A stretch of 64,000 bases of DNA from Spartobacteria bacterium LR76 (GCA_003054655.1 QAYZ01000016.1:744001-808000), one strand, 5' to 3'; numbered from the stretch's first letter, positions 1 through 9,661 are shown. The notes: generated by a model not told the origin, from the sequence alone. Numbers and translations: made by a program.

Positions 1-1799
1 GTGAGGAACTGGGCCTGGATGATGCCCTGCAGGAGATACTGCGGGCTGAAGTAGCCGCCGTTCCCGTAGGTAAAGTGATTCTGGTTATTGTCGAACTGCT
101 CGTACGACAGGGCGAAGCCGATGGTGAAGTACTCGTAGCCCGGCATGTCGAGCAGGTGGGCAAAGGCTGCCGTACCGTACAGGTGGGTATTGTCCTCGAC
201 GTTGGTGCCATCGATCGTGCCGTAACCGCCCTTGAGGTAGATCGTATTGTCTTCGCCGACGGAGTGGAAGAACTGGAGGTTGCCGCCTGTCTCCTGCACC
301 CGGCCCCATTGGTTGCCGGTGTAGGGATCGACGATACCGACCCAGGAGAGCATGCTTTCCTTGATGGATTTGGAGTAAATCTCGCCCTGCACGTAGCCGC
401 TGTTGCTGCGCCAGATGAGGCCGGCGCTGCCGGTCGGACGGCTCTGGAGGGGGCCGTTGATCGGCGTGGTGCCGAGTTGGATGTACCAGCTAATCCAATC
501 CTGATACTCTAGGCGCACGTTGAACTCCCACAAGTCGTCCTCGCTCGTGGTGGGCTGGTAGTTGTAAGGAGTGTACACCGCAGGCGGGGTGCCGACCTGG
601 GCGCCATTGGGCAGATCGCCGCTGTCGAGACTCAGGTGGGTCAACGCGGCGCTGAGCATGAACTTGTTGGCCGGGAAAACCTGCGCCTGAATGACCGGGA
701 AGGTGATGACCTGCAACTGGCCCTCGCCCGCGGAACCCGACTTCGTGCGATACCCGAAGCCTGCGGCGACGCTGGGCTTGTTCAGGTTTTGGAGGACGGG
801 ATAGACCTTGGCTCCGCCGGAGTCGGCAGCGGCGCGGAAGAGGTTGGCCGACATGTAGCTCTTCGCGTCATACGTGTAGTACATGTCGCGAAGGGGACCG
901 CCCGAGCCGGAGAGCGAGTCGAGCTTGTCGTAGGCTTTGGTCTTGGAATACGCGGCGTAGGCTCCCTGAGCAGCGACACGATCGGGCGAGTTGCGGTAGA
1001 GCTTCTGGAAGAGCTCAGCCGACTGCTCGTATTGCTTGGTGTAGTAGAGATCCCACGCGACGATGATCTGCTCGTTGCGGCTCAGTGGGCGCATGGCACC
1101 GGCTTTGTTGAAATACTGGAGGCTGTCGTCGTACTGCTTGTTTTCGTAGGCCTCAGTGCCTCGCCGGGAGTAGATGTCGCCCAGCAGCGTCTTCATCTTT
1201 GGGTAGCTGTTGACGCGGAAATTGGCGATGGCTTCCGCCGAGGAAAGGTCCCCTTCCCGGAACTTGGAGAGGGCCAGGCCGTAGGCCGCCTCGCCGGAGT
1301 TGGAGTTCCACTCCAGAGCCTGGTTGAACCACATGCCGGCGGACGAATACTCGTTGCGATTGAAGTACGCCCAGCCGAGTTGCGTCGCCGTGGCGGAACT
1401 CCTGGTGGTACTCGCCTGGTTGGCGAGCTGGCTGAGCTGCGCCGTGGACAGCGTCTGCGGCATCGGTGAGGAACGCCTCACCGGGGTCGGAGTCGGCTGG
1501 GCCTTGGTCACCGGTTTCGCCACCGGGATGGCCTGGGGGATGATGTCCACCGTCTCGCCTGTCGCCTGCACGGCTGGTGCCGGCAGGTCGCTGGGAATAA
1601 ACATCGTCGGTGTCGCCGCCGCGGCGGGGGTCGGAGCCGGCGTCGGAGTGGGCGCTCCCGGCCTCACGGGAACGAAAAGGGACGGAGTGCTCGTCGGAGC
1701 CGGAGCACTGAGATCCGGCGGCGGTTGCTCACCAAAAAACGGTTGTGCGTCCGTCTTCTCGAATGCGAGAACGGAAAGGCCCAATGCAACCAGGCGCAT
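1..1799 (-). CDS. bcsC: Cellulose synthase operon protein C (BcsC), C-terminus cut by window edge
   Basis: Outer-membrane export protein of the cellulose secretion system: periplasmic TPR superhelix plus a beta-barrel. The minus-strand frame is open from an ATG at 1799 to the window edge, about 599 residues. It begins with a weak signal-like stretch and a long Pro/Ala/Thr linker. TPR-like helices follow (motifs such as QLGWAYFNRNEYSSA and EAYENKQYDDSLQYFNKAG). The last ~250 visible residues are rich in aromatic and Gly strands typical of the BcsC C-terminal barrel domain. It is much shorter than E. coli BcsC (about 1,150 residues), so it probably has fewer TPRs. It lies 31 bp after bcsZ in the same direction and is the last visible gene of the operon. 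The missing C-terminus prevents a full length comparison. Confidence 0.85.
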   Translation of the reverse strand, partial: MRLVALGLSVLAFEKTDAQPFFGEQPPPDLSAPAPTSTPSLFVPVRPGAPTPTPAPTPAAAATPTMFIPSDLPAPAVQATGETVDIIPQAIPVAKPVTKAQPTPTPVRRSSPMPQTLSTAQLSQLANQASTTRSSATATQLGWAYFNRNEYSSAGMWFNQALEWNSNSGEAAYGLALSKFREGDLSSAEAIANFRVNSYPKMKTLLGDIYSRRGTEAYENKQYDDSLQYFNKAGAMRPLSRNEQIIVAWDLYYTKQYEQSAELFQKLYRNSPDRVAAQGAYAAYSKTKAYDKLDSLSGSGGPLRDMYYTYDAKSYMSANLFRAAADSGGAKVYPVLQNLNKPSVAAGFGYRTKSGSAGEGQLQVITFPVIQAQVFPANKFMLSAALTHLSLDSGDLPNGAQVGTPPAVYTPYNYQPTTSEDDLWEFNVRLEYQDWISWYIQLGTTPINGPLQSRPTGSAGLIWRSNSGYVQGEIYSKSIKESMLSWVGIVDPYTGNQWGRVQETGGNLQFFHSVGEDNTIYLKGGYGTIDGTNVEDNTHLYGTAAFAHLLDMPGYEYFTIGFALSYEQFDNNQNHFTYGNGGYFSPQYLLQGIIQAQFL

Positions 1800-1830
1800 G
1801 GCGCCTGAGGCAATGACTCCGGTGTTATAT

Positions 1831-2952
1831 CTATTTGGTCGCAAAGGACTCACGGACTGCGATCTTGGTCAGGATGGAAAGGCTGGCAGAGAAGTACGGC
1901 TCGTCCTTGGTTACCGCAGGAAGCGCACGAACTGTCAAGCTCGCTTTGGACGCGCAGGCGATGGTGTAGGCGGCTATTGCCTTCATCCCTGGCAGGGCGG
2001 GATAAGGTCCAAAAGAATCGTCCTTCAGATTGACTGTGGCGGGCATGTGCTCCGGGAGCAGAGGCTTCCAGAAATCGGCAAATGGCGCAAGAAGCGGAGA
2101 GTCTTTTTGCGCCCAGGCGATGTGGAGGGGGACGCGGACGGCATTGTATCCAAAATCCGGCGGGAACTTGGGTGAGATCTGGAGTTCGCTCCCTGTGGCA
2201 AAGAGCCAGTCTGGAGTCAGCTTCCACTTTCCGAAGGCACCCTTCTCGATGAGCGACCGACCGTCGGCGGAGACCTTGCCCCAGGGCGTGCCGGGGAGTG
2301 CGGCGGCGATCTCATCCAGCGCGGGAAAGATGTAGTATGAAGGATTCAGCGTCGCGCCGTCCTCGGTCCAGAAGCCGTCGGTGCCGGGCAGCAGGATGGT
2401 TTTGCCGTCGTATTCCTTGAGATCGAGGCGGGCGAGATCGACGAGGATCTGGGCGGCGGCTTGCTGGTATTTGTAGTCATTCCAGACCTTGGAGGCGCGG
2501 ATGAGCGCCCAGGCCACGAGGATGTCACCGTCGCTGGCGTTGTTGGTATCCGTGACAGCGCCGCTGTGGTCAGTGCCAGGCAGCGGAGTGCCATTTTCAT
2601 CCTCGATCGGGCTGGCCCCGGGCTTCCACTGCCAGGCCAGGAGCTTGTCTGCGGGACGGACCTGGAGATTCTGTTGCGTCCAGTTCCAGATGCGGTCGAA
2701 GGCTGCGCGATCCTCGTAGGCCACGGCAATGACGAGTCCATACCCCTGCCCTTCGCTGTGGCTGACATTCTCATTGCCGGTGTCGATGACGCGCCCGCCG
2801 GTGCTGATGAAGTTGCGCTGGTAGATCTCCCAGTCGGCTTTGCGCAAGCCGTAGGGATTGAGAAAATCGAGCACGAAGGCGGTCAGCTTAAAGCCGAGCA
2901 CGAGCGCGAAAATCGCACCAAAGCTGAGAATGACCGCCCATTTTGCTTTCAT
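1831..2952 (-). CDS. bcsZ: Endo-1,4-beta-glucanase, GH8 (BcsZ)
   Basis: Periplasmic family 8 glycoside hydrolase that trims cellulose during export. The 373-residue product has an N-terminal hydrophobic segment (about residues 6-30) acting as signal or anchor. GH8 signatures follow: SEGQGYGLVIAVAYEDR (general-acid Glu region), ASDGDILVAWALIRA (catalytic Asp region), NPSYYIFPAL, and a late FGYNAVRVPLHIAW. Its ATG shares one base with the bcsB stop codon, showing tight translational coupling. Length and gene order match bcsA-B-Z-C operons of proteobacteria. I see no truncation or missing catalytic motif. Confidence 0.92.
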   Translation of the reverse strand: MKAKWAVILSFGAIFALVLGFKLTAFVLDFLNPYGLRKADWEIYQRNFISTGGRVIDTGNENVSHSEGQGYGLVIAVAYEDRAAFDRIWNWTQQNLQVRPADKLLAWQWKPGASPIEDENGTPLPGTDHSGAVTDTNNASDGDILVAWALIRASKVWNDYKYQQAAAQILVDLARLDLKEYDGKTILLPGTDGFWTEDGATLNPSYYIFPALDEIAAALPGTPWGKVSADGRSLIEKGAFGKWKLTPDWLFATGSELQISPKFPPDFGYNAVRVPLHIAWAQKDSPLLAPFADFWKPLLPEHMPATVNLKDDSFGPYPALPGMKAIAAYTIACASKASLTVRALPAVTKDEPYFSASLSILTKIAVRESFATK

Positions 2953-5327
2953 CAGGCATCGGACTCATTTTCTTCCGCACCGAGCTTCTCACCGCGGCGG
3001 CGCAGCACGGTGCGCACGCCCAGGGCGATCAAGAGGATGAGGATGATGAGGATCGGAGCAAAGAGCCACGGACTCTGCTGCATGTTGGTGCCGACGCGGG
3101 TGACCACAGAGGTCGACTTGTAGATGAAGTCGGGTCCCACCTTGGCCACGGCGAGTGAATCCGGGCGGGAGTTCCAGACCGCGAGGTCGCCCGCGAGATT
3201 GTCCCAAACGCTGCGATCCTGCAGGGCATTCATGCCGGAAAGCAGGTTGGCGGCACTGCCTGCGGTCACGATGGTGACCGGGTAGCCGACGGCGGTGGGC
3301 GACTCAAACTGTACGGCGACCGTGTCGTCGATCATGTCCGCCGCCATGGTCATCTCGGCGGTCTTTGGGGGTTCCGGTTCCGCTTTCTCCGAGGGCGTGC
3401 CACGGATCTTTTCCATGAACTCCTCGATCGGGGAGGTGGCGAGGCGCTCCGGCTTGGGGCTGACGCTGACGAGGTAGCGCATCTTGCCCACCTGCAACGG
3501 CGAGACGGGGGCTCGCGCCACGATATCCTCGGGGATCTGGTCGCGGGCACCGACGACGAGGAGGTTTTTGCGGATGTTGCGGCCCGGGGGCTTGAAGCCG
3601 ACCTCGAGGCGGTGCAGGAGAGCGCCGGAGATCTGGGACATCTTGCCGAGCAGCGTCCAGGCGGCGGTGACGGTTTCCATGTCGCGACCGGCGACGAATA
3701 GCGCCGTCTCCGCGCCATCTGGCGAACCGGAGTATGGGAAGGCCGTCTGGGAGAAAAGCCCCAGACTCGGCAGGCGGCACTTGCGCAGGGCGCGCGGAAA
3801 GACAAAGACGGAATCGTCGTAGAGGGTGAACACGAGATTCTCTTCCTGGATCATCTGGCACTTGCCCGTCACGAGCGGCACCATCACGGGAGTGAGGTCC
3901 ACGACGTTGCGCCCCGGCTGGAACGAGATCATCGGGAGGTACAGTCGATGGTCGGAGTGCATCGAGCCGTTCAGATCACGTAGACGTATGGCCTTCTGGA
4001 ACTGGCCGTTGACGAAGACATTGAACACCGAGTCGTCCCGAAAAGCGGCGCCATAGGTGAAATGCAGACGGAGTTCGGCGTTGGCACCGTCATCCTTGGA
4101 GATGTCGCCGGGCATGTAGATCGGGACGGAATATCCTCCGGCATTCCAGCCGCGAATCGTCTGCTGCTTGTAGCCGAGTTGACGGAAGCTGTAGATGCCG
4201 GGCATCTGCAAAGGAGCATTGCGGATGTAGGCAGGCTCCTGCGGCAGGGTGAGCTGATCGACGATGGCGTACTGGGAGTCGGGCAGCGGGTAGTTCACGA
4301 GGCCAAAGGCCAGCGCCGTCTGGCTGACCTCACGCTCGTCGCGGCCGCTGATGATGATCATGCAGTGCGCGGGATCGCCCGGCAGGGCCTTGATCGCGAG
4401 GAAGCTGCCATTGACTGATCCGATCTCGGTCGCGGTGAGATAGCCGGAAAGCTCCGTCATCGTGCCGATCACGATATTGTCCATGCCGGCCCGCAGGGCG
4501 TTGGCCGTCATGACGCGGAAGGGCTGGTAGTTCAGCGCGAGCGCGACGCCCTGGGTCACGATGCCGCCCCAGGCGAGCTGGAGGTCGGTCATCTGGCTGG
4601 AGCCGGGGAAGCAGACGTTGAACTGATACGGGTTCCAGAGCTTCTCATCCACCCACCAGCGGAGGTAGGAAAGCCGCTGCGGGACATCGCGCCACTCGGC
4701 CACGGCGGAGAGGTACGAGGTGTCGGGATTGATCTCGGTGAAAAGCTCGGGCGCGCCGGGGTCTTCGCACTGGTTCGTGTAGTGCTGGGCGACGATGAAC
4801 TGGAGGCGGTTGAATCCGGTCTTGAGGAGTTCCAGAGGGATGCCCATCTCGACGGAATTGAAGGGCCGGTTGCGGTCGAGGCGGTACTGGGCGACGATGA
4901 CGTCATTGACCACGACGCGGAGGACGGAACGCTCGGTGAGCAGAGCGATGGAGTTGGTGAAATCGAGGTTCAGCGAGCAGGACTTGAACTTCATGCGGGC
5001 GCTGACCGGGACGAATATGGTGTAGATGCTCGAGGCGTTGCGAAGCATCAGGGGGGAATCGAGAGCGATGAGCTTGCGAATGGGCAGGCGCATCGTTTCT
5101 TCGCGGGGCGTCGTGCGCTCGGGCAGAGGGAGCCTGGCTGCTCCCGCCGGGGCTGTGCGCTGAAAAACCGACGCTCCCGGCGTCGGCAGGGCCAGCGCGG
5201 CCGGAGCCACCGAGGGGGCGGCGACGGCTTGCTGCTGAGCGGATATCGGCGCGATCGAGCTGGCCAGAATGGCCAGGGCGAGGAGCAGGCTCTGCGGCAG
5301 GTGGAGGTGGCGCATCATATCTTTCAT
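2952..5327 (-). CDS. bcsB: Cellulose synthase regulatory subunit BcsB
   Basis: Periplasmic, membrane-anchored partner of BcsA that guides the nascent glucan. I start it at the ATG at 5327 (MKDMMRHLHLPQS), 7 bp after the bcsA stop, because this gives a clean signal peptide (LLLALAILASSIAPISA). An upstream in-frame ATG at 5396 would overlap bcsA. The product is about 791 residues. Alternating carbohydrate-binding and flavodoxin-like domains are suggested by the length and by motifs such as the cysteine-containing QHYTNQCEDPGAPELF. A single C-terminal transmembrane helix (WLFAPILIILILLIALGV) followed by an Arg-rich tail matches the BcsB anchor that packs on BcsA. Confidence 0.92.
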   Translation of the reverse strand: MKDMMRHLHLPQSLLLALAILASSIAPISAQQQAVAAPSVAPAALALPTPGASVFQRTAPAGAARLPLPERTTPREETMRLPIRKLIALDSPLMLRNASSIYTIFVPVSARMKFKSCSLNLDFTNSIALLTERSVLRVVVNDVIVAQYRLDRNRPFNSVEMGIPLELLKTGFNRLQFIVAQHYTNQCEDPGAPELFTEINPDTSYLSAVAEWRDVPQRLSYLRWWVDEKLWNPYQFNVCFPGSSQMTDLQLAWGGIVTQGVALALNYQPFRVMTANALRAGMDNIVIGTMTELSGYLTATEIGSVNGSFLAIKALPGDPAHCMIIISGRDEREVSQTALAFGLVNYPLPDSQYAIVDQLTLPQEPAYIRNAPLQMPGIYSFRQLGYKQQTIRGWNAGGYSVPIYMPGDISKDDGANAELRLHFTYGAAFRDDSVFNVFVNGQFQKAIRLRDLNGSMHSDHRLYLPMISFQPGRNVVDLTPVMVPLVTGKCQMIQEENLVFTLYDDSVFVFPRALRKCRLPSLGLFSQTAFPYSGSPDGAETALFVAGRDMETVTAAWTLLGKMSQISGALLHRLEVGFKPPGRNIRKNLLVVGARDQIPEDIVARAPVSPLQVGKMRYLVSVSPKPERLATSPIEEFMEKIRGTPSEKAEPEPPKTAEMTMAADMIDDTVAVQFESPTAVGYPVTIVTAGSAANLLSGMNALQDRSVWDNLAGDLAVWNSRPDSLAVAKVGPDFIYKSTSVVTRVGTNMQQSPWLFAPILIILILLIALGVRTVLRRRGEKLGAEENESDA

Positions 5328-5334
5328 AGGGCAG

Positions 5335-7602
5335 CTAGTTCGAAGATCGGCCTCCCACGTGATAAGCGGGCGCGGGTTGGCGGACATTGGATTCAATCAT
5401 GAGGTGAGCGAAGTGCTCGATCGAGAAACGGATGCCGCAGCTCATGAGGAAGAAGGCGCTGCGCGTGACGCCGAGCCGCTTCTCGCGATTGCTCTGGAAG
5501 CTGATCCAGCGGTCGCTGCTGCCATTGACGAGGAGGACCTTGCGCTTAAGCTCCTCCAGGTCCTTGTGCTGAAACTGGACGCCGAGATTGGTCAGCGAAC
5601 CCTCGCTGCGGGCGTTGCGCACGACGAAATGGAACGGCTCGCCGGAGAGGGCATTGTTGCCCTGGACGACGAAGTCGGCCTTGGTATCCGTGCGGAAGAT
5701 GGTTTCGTAGGCCGCGTCGATCTGGATGCTGGCACCGCTGATCGAGAGATCGGTGATGGTTGCGACGTACGACTTGTCCCCCACCCGCACCCGGGCGGGA
5801 ATGTTGGCAGGCATGCGGGGCGAGGCGCGGCGCTGCCTTCGCTCGAGCAGCGCGCCCATGGCGGCGAGCAGGATGAAGACGTTGAATGCCGCCCAGCACA
5901 TCGTGATGGTCGTCGGGAATCGGTCGCCGACATTGCCCCACACCAGGCGCCCGGCACCGAAGCCGATGGCGACGAGGTTGAGGAGAAGGAAGAGGTAAAA
6001 CGGCCTGGCCAGCGGACTGATGAAATCCTGAGTGAGCGTCTCGCCCTTGGCTGTCACGTTGAAGGTCGGCGCTTTTGGATTCATCAGCACCTTGAGCATG
6101 GCCGGGAAGGTGTAGACCGACTGCATGAGCTCGTAGAGCTCGGAGACGAACGACCATCGCACATGGCCGAAGAGGAAGTCGGAGACCATGAACACGGCAA
6201 ACAGATGCGGTAGACAGTATGCGGCGAAGTCGACGAAGTTTGCGTTGTAAATCTTCAGGCCGAAGAAAAGGAAGCACATCGGCGCGAGCAGGAAGACGAG
6301 CCGTGCGTAGGCGAAGAACCAGAAGAAGCCGCTGCTGAAATAGCACAGGCGCTGAGGGAGCGTGAGTCCCGGCATGATGAGCGGATTCTTCAGGAGGAAG
6401 ATCTGGAGCATGCCCTGCGCCCAGCGGACGCGCTGGCCGATGAAGCCGCCGAGTGTCTCGGGCTGGAGGCCCGAGATCATGGGCTTGGCGATGTAGGCGC
6501 TGTTGTACCCGCGGGCGTGCATGGTGAGCGCGGTCTCGGCGTCCTCGGTGATGGTGTCACCGCTGATGCCGCCGATCTCCATGATGTACTTGCGGCGCAG
6601 GACGGCGGCGGAACCGCAGAAGAAGGCGGCATTCCAGTAATCCAGCCCCCGCTGGATGACGCGGTAAAACATCTCGTTCTCACTCGGCATCTGGGTGAAG
6701 GTCTGGAGATTCTTCTCGATCGGGTCGGGGTTGATGAAGAAGTGCGGCGTCTGGACGAGAAACATCTTCGGGTCCTTGATGAACCACCCGACCGTGTTTT
6801 GCAGAAAGTCCGCCGTCGGTGCATGATCCGCATCGAGGATCATGATGAGGTCTCCGTCGGTCTGCTGGAGGGCGCTGTTGATGTTGCCCGCCTTGGCGTG
6901 GACGTTCTTCTCACGGGTGAGATACCTGGCACCCACCTTGGCGCAGAGGGCCTGCAGCTCGACGCGGCGCTTCTTCGCCTTTTCCGACAGGACGGGATCG
7001 GGCGAGTTGCAGCGCTGATCGGTGCCGCCATCGTCCAGCAGGAAGACCTGGAAGCGATCCTTGGGGTAATCCATCTGGAGCGCGGAAAGCAGCGTCACCT
7101 CGAGCAGTTCCGAGTCCTCGTTGTACGACGGGATCATCACGTCGACGCTTGGGAGGCTTGTCTCGGTCTCCTTGGACAGCGGGATCGGCCTGCGGTCCAG
7201 CGGGTCGATATTGACGAAGATACTCAGGATATAGACGACGAATCCGTAGAGCTCGGCGAGATACAGGATGATAGCGCAGGAGAAGCTGAGCAGATCGTTG
7301 AAGCCCAGCGTGGTAAACGTACGCCAATAGAAGTAGTCGACCGAGAGAAATGCCGCGAGGATGAGGTAGAGGACGCGGATCGTCTCGATGTTGTTGAAGC
7401 GCTTGAGGGCGAGGAAGACGACGATGGCCGACACGGCCACCGCGATCTGGGTCTTCGTCGTGATGCTCGCTGCACAGGCGATGATCCCGGCGACGAAGAG
7501 AGCCGCCAGCACGAGCTGGGTGACCGGGCTCTTTTCGATGCGGGCGAGGATCTTCTGTCCGAGATCCTCCGGGCCGCTCTGTTGGGATTTCTTTTTCGCC
7601 AT
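5335..7602 (-). CDS. bcsA: Cellulose synthase catalytic subunit BcsA (GT2 plus PilZ)
   Basis: Inner-membrane family 2 glycosyltransferase that polymerises UDP-glucose into cellulose and threads it through the membrane. The 755 residues contain the complete D,D,D,QxxRW signature: LLDDGG near 190, LDADH near 258, TEDAETA near 352 and QRVRWAQG near 390. Several transmembrane helices lie before and after the catalytic domain. The C-terminal PilZ domain (from about residue 590) keeps the c-di-GMP motif: RxxxR in RRASPR, then DLSISGA. Activity is therefore probably c-di-GMP dependent. It sits 27 bp downstream of a coiled-coil membrane protein and immediately upstream of bcsB. Confidence 0.96.
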   Translation of the reverse strand: MAKKKSQQSGPEDLGQKILARIEKSPVTQLVLAALFVAGIIACAASITTKTQIAVAVSAIVVFLALKRFNNIETIRVLYLILAAFLSVDYFYWRTFTTLGFNDLLSFSCAIILYLAELYGFVVYILSIFVNIDPLDRRPIPLSKETETSLPSVDVMIPSYNEDSELLEVTLLSALQMDYPKDRFQVFLLDDGGTDQRCNSPDPVLSEKAKKRRVELQALCAKVGARYLTREKNVHAKAGNINSALQQTDGDLIMILDADHAPTADFLQNTVGWFIKDPKMFLVQTPHFFINPDPIEKNLQTFTQMPSENEMFYRVIQRGLDYWNAAFFCGSAAVLRRKYIMEIGGISGDTITEDAETALTMHARGYNSAYIAKPMISGLQPETLGGFIGQRVRWAQGMLQIFLLKNPLIMPGLTLPQRLCYFSSGFFWFFAYARLVFLLAPMCFLFFGLKIYNANFVDFAAYCLPHLFAVFMVSDFLFGHVRWSFVSELYELMQSVYTFPAMLKVLMNPKAPTFNVTAKGETLTQDFISPLARPFYLFLLLNLVAIGFGAGRLVWGNVGDRFPTTITMCWAAFNVFILLAAMGALLERRQRRASPRMPANIPARVRVGDKSYVATITDLSISGASIQIDAAYETIFRTDTKADFVVQGNNALSGEPFHFVVRNARSEGSLTNLGVQFQHKDLEELKRKVLLVNGSSDRWISFQSNREKRLGVTRSAFFLMSCGIRFSIEHFAHLMIESNVRQPAPAYHVGGRSSN

Positions 7603-7629
7603 CCGCTCGTATCGACTGTCCTTGCCTGA

Positions 7630-8145
7630 CTACCAGCCGAGCAGCCGTGACGCGATCGCGCCGAACACGGCAAAGAAAATGCACAGGGTGATCACCGCCC
7701 CGCGGGTAATGGGCTTGATCTGCGAGCCGACCTTGTCCACGCGGATGACGAGCGCGTCGGTCTCCTTCTTCACCACGTCGAGCTTCTTGGTGCAGTAGTC
7801 GATGCCCTCGTGGTAAGCCTCGATCTGCTTGACGAACTTGTCGAAGTCGATGAGCTCAAGCTTCTGCTGCATCTCCTGGGCCTGATAGGACATGCGCTCG
7901 ATCACGGGTAGCAGCGCGGTCTTCATCGCCTCGGCCAGCGCTTCGCTGGAGACGTCCACATGGGCGGAGACGGGAGCTGCCGACGCCGGGGCGCGGTGCT
8001 CGCCGGGTTCAGCGGGAGCTGAACCTCTCATGGGGCCGATGAATTCAATGAGCTCCAACAGGGCGATCGCGGGATCACCATCCTGGATGTTGTAGCGTTT
8101 CTGCCAGTCGAGGATTTTGGCGCGGATTTCCGGGTTTTCTATCAT
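7630..8145 (-). CDS. Coiled-coil protein with C-terminal membrane anchor in the bcs operon
   Basis: Unrecognised 171-residue protein. It has a short N-terminal helical region (ENPEIRAKILDWQKRYNI), a Pro/Ala-rich linker (about 45-65), a long predicted coiled coil (about 70-140, rich in Glu/Lys/Gln), and one C-terminal transmembrane helix (GAVITLCIFFAVFGAIAS). That topology leaves the coiled coil in the cytoplasm. Its ATG overlaps the stop codon of the preceding ParA-like gene (ATGA), and bcsA follows after 27 bp. The position suggests an adaptor tethering the ParA-like ATPases to the cellulose synthase, playing a role analogous to small Bcs accessory proteins. That role is inference only. Confidence 0.8.
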   Translation of the reverse strand: MIENPEIRAKILDWQKRYNIQDGDPAIALLELIEFIGPMRGSAPAEPGEHRAPASAAPVSAHVDVSSEALAEAMKTALLPVIERMSYQAQEMQQKLELIDFDKFVKQIEAYHEGIDYCTKKLDVVKKETDALVIRVDKVGSQIKPITRGAVITLCIFFAVFGAIASRLLGW

Positions 8146-8873
8146 GGCAAAAGGATTTTCTTGGCGTTGTCGAGCTGCTCGAACCAGTTTCGGGAAAAGT
8201 CAATAAGCCGCTGCCGGTCCAGGAGGTTCACCTCCGGGCTTTCCATCGCCTTGTCGATGGTCATCGAGCGGCCCTGGAGGATCTCGGCAAGGTGCGGCTG
8301 GAGCTTGGGCATCTCGACCTCGATGGCTCCATTGGCGAGCAGGGTCTGGCGGGCCTGGCTGTTGTCGTAGATGCGCATGGTGTTCGACATCTTCTGGTTC
8401 TTGACGACCAGCCAATCCACAAGGTTGCCGGCGCGTTTTGCCGCCTCACCCGCCTGATGCACGGTATCCTTGTCGGACTCAATGATGAGCACGAGGGTGA
8501 CGGACAGGCCGAGTTGCTGCTTCACATTGAGCAGGTCGGTCTCCTCCATCCAGTCGAGAAAGATGCTCTGGTGCGCGCCGACGCCATCGACGATGATGAG
8601 GTCGCTGCTGTCGAAGGATTCGACGATCTGGTCGAGATTCTCGCTATGGCGGATGTCGAGGAACTTTGCGCTCGGGTAGAAACGAGTCAGCGTACTGTTG
8701 CTGTAGTCGGGGTCGAACGCGGAGAAGTTCACCCCATGCAGGGCGAGCCACTCGACGAGACGTACGCAGAAGAAGGATTTGCCCACCCCGCCCTTGTCAA
8801 TGGCGACCATTACCAAGCGTTTGGTATGGTTGCGCGTGGGAATCCTGGATAGCGTCCGGGAACCGCTCATCAA
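8142..8873 (-). CDS. ParA/MinD-like ATPase, BcsQ-type, copy 2
   Basis: P-loop ATPase of the ParA/MinD class (243 residues) with deviant Walker A KGGVGKS near residue 29 and a Walker-B-like LIIVDGVGA. In proteobacterial bcs operons a ParA-like protein (BcsQ) helps place or assemble the cellulose machine, and the operon position suggests the same here. It is clearly paralogous to the upstream gene: both share a VDWLVVKN motif, an IYDNSxARQxLL motif and DKDTVxQAGE. Its start overlaps the upstream stop (ATGA), so the two are translationally coupled. I do not assign a bcsQ symbol because similarity to E. coli BcsQ cannot be measured here. Confidence 0.85.
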   Translation of the reverse strand: MMSGSRTLSRIPTRNHTKRLVMVAIDKGGVGKSFFCVRLVEWLALHGVNFSAFDPDYSNSTLTRFYPSAKFLDIRHSENLDQIVESFDSSDLIIVDGVGAHQSIFLDWMEETDLLNVKQQLGLSVTLVLIIESDKDTVHQAGEAAKRAGNLVDWLVVKNQKMSNTMRIYDNSQARQTLLANGAIEVEMPKLQPHLAEILQGRSMTIDKAMESPEVNLLDRQRLIDFSRNWFEQLDNAKKILLP

Positions 8874-9661
8874 ACTTCCTCAGGGGCCACGCGGGGGCGC
8901 GCAGACGTTGCCGGCTTGCCCGCCTTGTGGACAGGCGCAGTCATGGCCAGCCGGGTAGGCACCAGGAGAGCCCGGGCAGACTCCAACTGCTCGAAGAATC
9001 TCTTTTGAAATGTCCGCAACCGCTGCCTCTCGAGGAAGGGCAGCGACTCATCCAGCACGAGGGAGGAAAGTCCCCGGCTGGTCTTTTGGATCGTGGCCAG
9101 CAAGCTCCAGGGCACGCGCTCCATCGTGATCTCCATCGCGCCGAGGCGCAGGAGCTCCTGGCGCGCCTTGCTGTTGTCGTAAATCTCCGAGGTCGAGCAG
9201 GTCTTGTGATTTTTCACCACGAGCCAGTCCACCTGGTCGCCGAGACGCTTCGCCAGCTCCCCGGCCTGGAAGACCGTGTCCTTGTCCTCCTCGATCATGA
9301 GGATCATCGTGACGCGATGCTCGGCAAAGCGGTCCTTGTTCTGGACAAAGGTCTCGTCGAGGAAATCCGGGTAATACCCCTTCAAGGCTCCCAGGGCATC
9401 CCATCCCAGCACCTCGCTGTCATCGAGCACCTCGCTCAGCTCGCGCACCGCCTCATCCGGGTTATCGAGGGGCAAAAATCGCGAGTCCGGCAGGAAGCGG
9501 GTCAGCGTGCCATTATAGAGATCCGAATCAAAAAACGCGCAGTCCTGCTCGATCTCCGCATACCAGTCTGCGAGATTCACAAGGAAGAAAGTACGTCCCA
9601 CGCCTCCCTTGCAGGTTGCGCTGACGATGATCCGGCGAATGATTTGGGCGCTAGCGGGCAT
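8870..9661 (-). CDS. ParA/MinD-like ATPase, BcsQ-type, copy 1 with Arg in the P-loop
   Basis: First gene of the operon (263 residues). The P-loop reads KGGVGRT near residue 19: the signature lysine of the deviant Walker A is kept, but the canonical lysine before Ser/Thr is replaced by Arg. The rest matches the downstream paralogue (DKDTVFQAGE, VDWLVVKNHK, IYDNSKARQELL), with a longer C-terminal basic tail. The lysine change suggests altered or lost nucleotide hydrolysis, perhaps a regulatory partner in a heterodimer with copy 2. About 217 bp separate it from the next upstream gene, so the operon promoter should lie in 9662-9878. Confidence 0.85.
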   Translation of the reverse strand: MPASAQIIRRIIVSATCKGGVGRTFFLVNLADWYAEIEQDCAFFDSDLYNGTLTRFLPDSRFLPLDNPDEAVRELSEVLDDSEVLGWDALGALKGYYPDFLDETFVQNKDRFAEHRVTMILMIEEDKDTVFQAGELAKRLGDQVDWLVVKNHKTCSTSEIYDNSKARQELLRLGAMEITMERVPWSLLATIQKTSRGLSSLVLDESLPFLERQRLRTFQKRFFEQLESARALLVPTRLAMTAPVHKAGKPATSARPRVAPEEV

